A stretch of DNA of 64,000 bases, from positions 76,277 through 140,276 of the forward strand of contig NW_024571696.1 of the NCBI RefSeq assembly GCF_018320785.1, read 5' to 3'. The stretch is from Cheilinus undulatus. Taxonomy: Eukaryota; Chordata; Actinopteri; Labriformes; Labridae. This document shows positions 58,913-64,000 of this stretch, piece after piece. Below the pieces are notes generated by a model. That model was not told where the DNA came from and made no database searches. It saw nothing but the letters and a program-made list of their open reading frames with translations. Within the stretch, counting starts at the first letter, position 1; each line of letters opens with the position of its first letter. A program made the translations under genes and the position numbers.

Positions 58913-61099
58913 GTCCATGTTAAATGAGCTCTGGTCCAGAGAAGACAGCGGTGTTTCTGGATCTTGTTCACATATGGCTTCTGCTCTCTATGATCCAGCT
59001 TCAACTCTCATTGGTGGATGGCATGGCTAGCTGTGTTGACAGACAATGATTTCTGGAATGGTCCTGAGCCCATGCAGTGACTTCAGTGCAGAATCATGCC
59101 CCGGCCCCTTCAGCCTTGTCCCTCGCTCTCAGAGATTTCTCCAGGTTCTCTGAATCTGTTGATTCAACATCAGAGCTGTTTTAACTTGTGGAACATTTTT
59201 TTCTGATATTGTTCCACAATCTTTAGACTCTGTTTTTTGACAGATTGCTAAATGATCTTTTCTTCTGAGAGACTCTGCCTCTCTAAAATGCTCCTCTTAT
59301 ACCCAGTCATGTGACTGACCTGCTGATAATTAACCTCATTAGTGTCAAAATACTTCTCCAGCTGTTTTTCATTTGTACCTCTTACTTTTCCAGCCTTTTG
59401 TTGTCCCGTCCCTACTTTTATGAGATGTGTTGCTGCCATCAAATTCAAAATGAGCTCATATTTTCCTGGAATGTTAAAATGCCTCAGTGGAACATCTGAT
59501 AATGTTGTTTATGTTCTATAGTGGATCAAATATGAGTTCATGAGGTTTGACAACCTCTGTTTTGTAAACAACTATTTTGGACTTGGGGTGTCACAGTCAA
59601 ATCCAAAAATGAAAGTTTAGAACACAATATTTATTTATTCCAAACATTTAAACACATGGATGTTTTCTAAACTGTAAAATACAGTAGAACATCAAATCAC
59701 TTAGAAATAAAGAACTTAAAAAGTAAGCAAATAAAAGTCAGTGAGACATCTTCAATATTTCATAAGAAAAAAAAGCCAGAGATGGACTTAACCAAACACC
59801 CTTAATGCAGCATTAAAGGATAACACACACAGCTGCCTTCCTCTCTAAAGATGTGGGTTCATCTCTTACTACAGCTCACATGAAACCTCTTCTTCTTTTC
59901 TTCTGACAAACGTGATGTTTAAACCTGTTTAAACCTATCAATAGTAATGTTAACCTCACCATGCAACAGGAAGTCACTCAGGATCCTCTTTACCTGTTTA
60001 AACCTATGGTTAGTAATAATGTGACCGCCGTTAGGATCAAGGACTCTAAAAAAGTGGGTCCTGAGAATGTACACTGCTTTACAATAAAGTCTGTTTCATT
60101 ATGTCAATCTGATTTTAGTTTAGGATAGCTGTAACCTTGCAAAGCAGATGGATACACCTGTTTCCTTTTTTTCACTGGTGAATCCATCTTGTCTGAACTG
60201 TTTGGGCCTGGTTAGAAAGTGACAGGACCAATCAGCGACGAGGGGCAGTACTTACAGGCACGGCAGAGTCGTGACATAAACAAGCAGCAAGAGGCCGGTG
60301 CAATTATGGCGGGAGAGATTAGCGTGGATGCTGCTTAAGCGCCAGGTCTATCAGAACATGATGACATTTCTTCATTCAAAGAAGAACAAAGAACAGCAGT
60401 GAGTTGTTTTCTTTTCAAAAACAACAAAAGTCGAGTACTTACATGCCAAAAGTCACCACGTTTTGAGTCATTCCTTAGTAGCTGCGTCATGTGTTTTGTT
60501 GCTCTGAGTGGCCCGTCGAGATGTGACAGACAGAACATTCATCCAATCACACTCCGAGTTTTTTCCAAAGCCTCTGTCTTTTCCAAACGTTTCCTATTGA
60601 AGCTTGGCATGTCAGGTTAGGATAACTGAAGAACTTTATTTTTGAAAAATCAAAGCAGACTCTCAGACCAAAACAAACACTCTTCATTCTTCAGCTCCTC
60701 CCCCAACGTTCAATGGTCGTGGTTAGGAGATCTCGCTGCAAAACACCAACAATCACAATTAATGAGTGTATCTCCAGTATTACTGCAGAAACTAACTACT
60801 CACAGTCCCACAACTACATGTTGCTCAACCCACTTACTGCAACTTACTGTTGCAACAGGAAAGTGTCCTGAACATCTGTGGAAACTTGACACCAAAGGAA
60901 GTGGTCTCTGGTGGCCTCCAAACCTAAATGCAGAACAGAAACAACAATCCCCCTTTACATTTGGGTTATTACCATAACCCAAATCATTATCTAAATTCAG
61001 CTTCAGGAGGAGAAAATCTTCATTTAAGGTCATTTACGCAAATAAATTCATTTAATTTGGTGTTTTGAGGAAATTCATTTAAGGTCATGATCATCATTT
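58913..61099. other. Non-coding with possible transposon fossils
   Basis: No intact gene. Around 60305-60400 the plus strand reads MAGEISVDAA, a stop, and then SEHDDISSFKEEQRTAV, which resembles the start of helicase-like genes spread by fish transposons; nothing supports it further on. 59630-59720 is AT-rich with minus-strand AATAAA signals. Confidence 0.3.
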
Positions 61100-64000
61100 C
61101 TTTTTTTTTTTTGTTATTAAAGTTTTTATTTTCCTTTTCCAACAAAAAATTAAACAGACAACTGTATCATTTTAGCTTTATAGAATATACAAAACAACCA
61201 AATAAATCAAATTAAAAACATATGTATACACATATATATCAAAAATAATAATAATAAATTAAAATAAATAATAAAACAAATAACAATATATTTAAAAACA
61301 ACAAACAAACAAACAGGCCTGTGATATTTGTACATTTAGATAGTCAAAGCAGACATACATAAACAGTTACAGCAGGTTCAATTTCACTGCATAAGAAAAC
61401 GCTCCTAGGACCTCTTAAAGTTCTCATTTTCATTACTAAGGCTAGCTAACATTTGATATTATTTCTACCATGAGCTCCATCCACTTTTTAATATCTGGTA
61501 GAGCTGTACTTTTCCATAACCTGAGGATCATTCTAGCAGCTGACAACCCTTTAACACTACAAAAGCATGTTTACCTACACTGGGGAACTCTGTTTGATCT
61601 CCAAGCAGACATATTCTAGGAGGTACAGGTATTCCTACACCTAAAGACTTTCCAATGGATTCTATTATTTTTTCCAAAAAGGGAAAACAAGTCTACATTT
61701 CCAAATTGCATGTAAAAATGTTCCTGTTTGGTTCTGACCTTTCCAACACAGATTATTCCCAATCAGACCCATCCTATGGAGCTTAGAAGGAGTAAAGTAA
61801 AAGCTGTGTAATAACTTGTATTGAGTAAATTTCCCCCTTGCTTCTTTAATGTTTTTGCCTGTATTTGATAATGTTTTTAACCACTGTTCCTTACTCACAC
61901 CCCAAGTCTGTCTGCCAAATGATCCTCAGGCCATTAAAAATTAAAAATCCTATAACACAAAGCTGCTCTGTGTGCCACTCAAAAAAGTCAACCACTGTGT
62001 TCCCACTCAGACTTAATGGTCCTTTGGTAATACAGTCTCTGACTGGTAAATAGTTCCAAAAACTGCCCTTTTTGTCCAGATTTTCTTTTTCAACAAGTAC
62101 TGACCAAGACATAAAAACTCCATCCTTGTACAGGTCACTTATTCACCTTTAATAAACCAGTGATTCCAACCGACAGATCTTTTCCCTATGTGGATGGTTG
62201 GATTATGCCACAGGGAGACGTAAGATTGTCTTAAATATGACACACCACAGATTTTATGTATCTCTTTCCAAACAGTCTTAGAGTGTGCCAGTGTTGTGGA
62301 GTAGCTATGTTTATTCACAGCCGGTCCATGAGAGAGAACATCCAAAGGTCTGAAAGGTCTTACAAGCTCTTGTTCAATTTTGACCCAGCTCAGCTCTGAG
62401 TCTGTTCCCTTCCAGTGCTTAAGCAGTTTTGACATTTTAACTGAGTAATTATCCAGTCTAACATCGGGGAGGGCCAAACCTCCGAAATCCCTCGGTGAGC
62501 ACATTTTCTTCATCCTGGTCCTCGGTCTCTTTGTGTCCCATAAAGTCTTTGATAATTAGGACCCATTGTTTAAACAGATGCAGTGAAATATCAACAGGTA
62601 ACATCATGGACACATAATTGAGTTGTGGGGTTACCACCATTTTAATCACATTTGTTTTACCCCGTAAAGACAGTCTCAATTTTCCCCATTTATCCAAGTT
62701 TGTTTTAATTTTTTGGAGGAAGGGCTCCATATTTAAGGACATTATCACCTCCAAATATGGAGTAAGGTAAATCCCCAAGTATTTAATGCCTGAGGGTATC
62801 CACTTCAAATTAAATGACGTAATATCCTTAGAGTGACGTGTGTTGGATATTGGCATACCTTCTGACTTATGCCAGTTTATCTTATAACCTGACAATTTTG
62901 AATATAGATCAATGCACTCCAGTAACACAGTTAAAGAGCTGGTAGGGTCTAAAATCACAGCTAAAATATCGTACATGAACAATTTATGCTCTCTACTCCT
63001 GCATGCACACCTTTAATACTTGCATTTTCTCTAATTGCTAAAGCCAGTGGTTCCAAAAATATGGGGAACAACAAGGGGGAAAGCGCACAACCTTGCCGAG
63101 TTCCCCTGGAAAGAGGAAAAAATGTGATAACAGCCCATTTGTGAGAACGGCCGCCCTTGGATTAGACTACAGAATTTTCACCCACTTACAGAAGCCTGAT
63201 CCAAACCCAAATTTTGATAAAGACAGCATTAAGAGCTCCCACTCCACCCGCTCGAAAGCCTTCTCGGCATCCAGTGAGAAGGCCGCCACCCGTATCGAAC
63301 TGTTGTGGTTTATATGAATGAGATGTGCAAGTCTTCTCATGTTATCAGCTGAGGACCTGTTTTTAATAAAGCCTGCTTGGTCACCATTTATAATGTCTGC
63401 TATCCCCTTCTCTAAGCGTGATGCCAGGGTTTTTGTTAGTATTTTACAATCTACTCTGAGCAGACTTATAGGTCTGTATTTCAATGGATCTGACGTATCT
63501 GTCTTTTTTAGGAATAAGAGAGATTAAAGCCTCATTAAAACAGGTCAAGAACCTGTTTCGAATGCCTCTGAGAATACCTAATGTAACACAGGAGCCAAAC
63601 TATTGATATATTTCTATAATATTCCAATGGGAAGCCATCTAAGCCAGGCGATTTTCCTGCTTTCATAGATGAAATAGTAGCCCGTATCTCTTCCTCTGTA
63701 ATAGGGGTATCTAACGTTTGTTTTTGCTCATTACAGATGGAGGGTAATTGCAACTTAGAAAAGAGTGTCTCTGTTTCTTCTGTACTAGGTGACCAGTTTG
63801 TAGTATAAAGATCCTTATAAAAGTTTCAAAAATCTTATTAATTTCTTTTGACGAAGTCACAACCTCATTATCTTTCTGAATCATTGGGATGTTGTTTGAG
63901 AATTCTTGTTGTTCCAGCTGTCGAGCTAGTAGTTTTCCTTTTTCTTCAGCCCCTTCATAGAATGTAGTTTCAAGCCTAAATAAAGCATACTCAACTTTTT
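61100..64000 (-). mobile_element. Second L1-type LINE, 3' part, runs off the window
   Basis: A 12-base T run at 61101-61112 is the poly(A) tail of a minus-strand LINE. The body upstream encodes ORF2 and continues past base 64000, so the 5' end and target duplication cannot be seen. Confidence 0.88.
61665..63753 (-). pseudogene. L1 ORF2 reverse transcriptase, broken, partial
   Basis: In order on the minus strand: ITEEEIRATISSMKAGKSPG and DGFPLEYY; YRPISLLRVDCKILTKTLA and GDQAGFIKNRSSADN; the first catalytic Asp in AFSLDAEKAFERVEW; then [14 protein letters not shown] where YADD is expected, so one of the paired Asp is now Tyr. SGYKINWHKSEGMP, LKWIPSGIKYLGIYLT, FGGLALPDVRLDNYSVKM and the C-terminal FTPSKLHRMGLIGNNLCWKG follow. 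Several frameshifts are present. It is a different copy, and probably a different subfamily, from the L1 at 48959-54771. Confidence 0.87.

Noticed and set aside
58658..59030. Repeat protein on either strand of the 30-bp minisatellite
   Set aside because: Both strands are open because the unit length is a multiple of three; no conserved start or flanking coding signal.

Overview
The window reads as non-coding-rich teleost fish DNA, probably a spiny-rayed fish. That guess rests on element types: a tRNA-derived SINE, L1/Tx1-type and L2/CR1-type LINE remnants, a Tc1 relic, hAT- and TTAA-type MITEs, a large DNA transposon with TGGGTT/AACCCA subterminal repeats, an intact eukaryotic tRNA-Trp gene and a single-exon class A GPCR. 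All species-level statements are inference from sequence; no search was run.

Layout. 1-1830 is a 25/26-bp minisatellite. 2463-4216 holds decayed exon-like pieces of an unrecognised gene. 5598-5789 is a SINE with target-site duplications. 7262-9640 is a 20/40-bp minisatellite, followed by tRNA-Trp (9966-10037, minus). 11664-12525 and 12914-14030 are two more arrays (43 bp; ATCC-rich). 17085-28267 is an 11-kb satellite of a 32-bp unit that never leaves register. 29690-32428 is a degenerate 21-bp array, related in sequence to the 7262-9640 array.

The most interesting object is a DNA transposon inserted into that last array (32429 to 46103, TA target duplication). It carries, on the minus strand, a complete ten-exon gene of 486 codons for a SAM-domain protein (33053-40342). 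Every splice junction is canonical and in phase. Inside intron 2 of this gene, on the same strand, lies a transposase-like gene (37400-39827) with two C2H2 fingers; it is broken by several frameshifts and a stop. If intron 2 is retained, the SAM frame stops 5 nt before the transposase ATG. The element also holds an 88-bp minisatellite with perfect palindromes (40714-43936) and two later MITE insertions in SAM-gene introns.

Next to it (43963-46998) a 1.5-kb segment is present twice in tandem. The first copy is interlaced with words of the neighbouring minisatellite, which looks like a consensus or assembly artefact.

48473-55150 is a three-level nest: an L2-like LINE split by a nearly complete L1 (48959-54771), which itself contains a Tc1 relic. 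An intact P2Y/LPA-receptor-like GPCR gene follows (55315-56280, plus). The right end has a 30-bp minisatellite and a second L1-type LINE running off the window (61100-64000).

Only three genes look functional: the SAM gene, tRNA-Trp and the GPCR. Most other open frames are by-products of tandem repeats.
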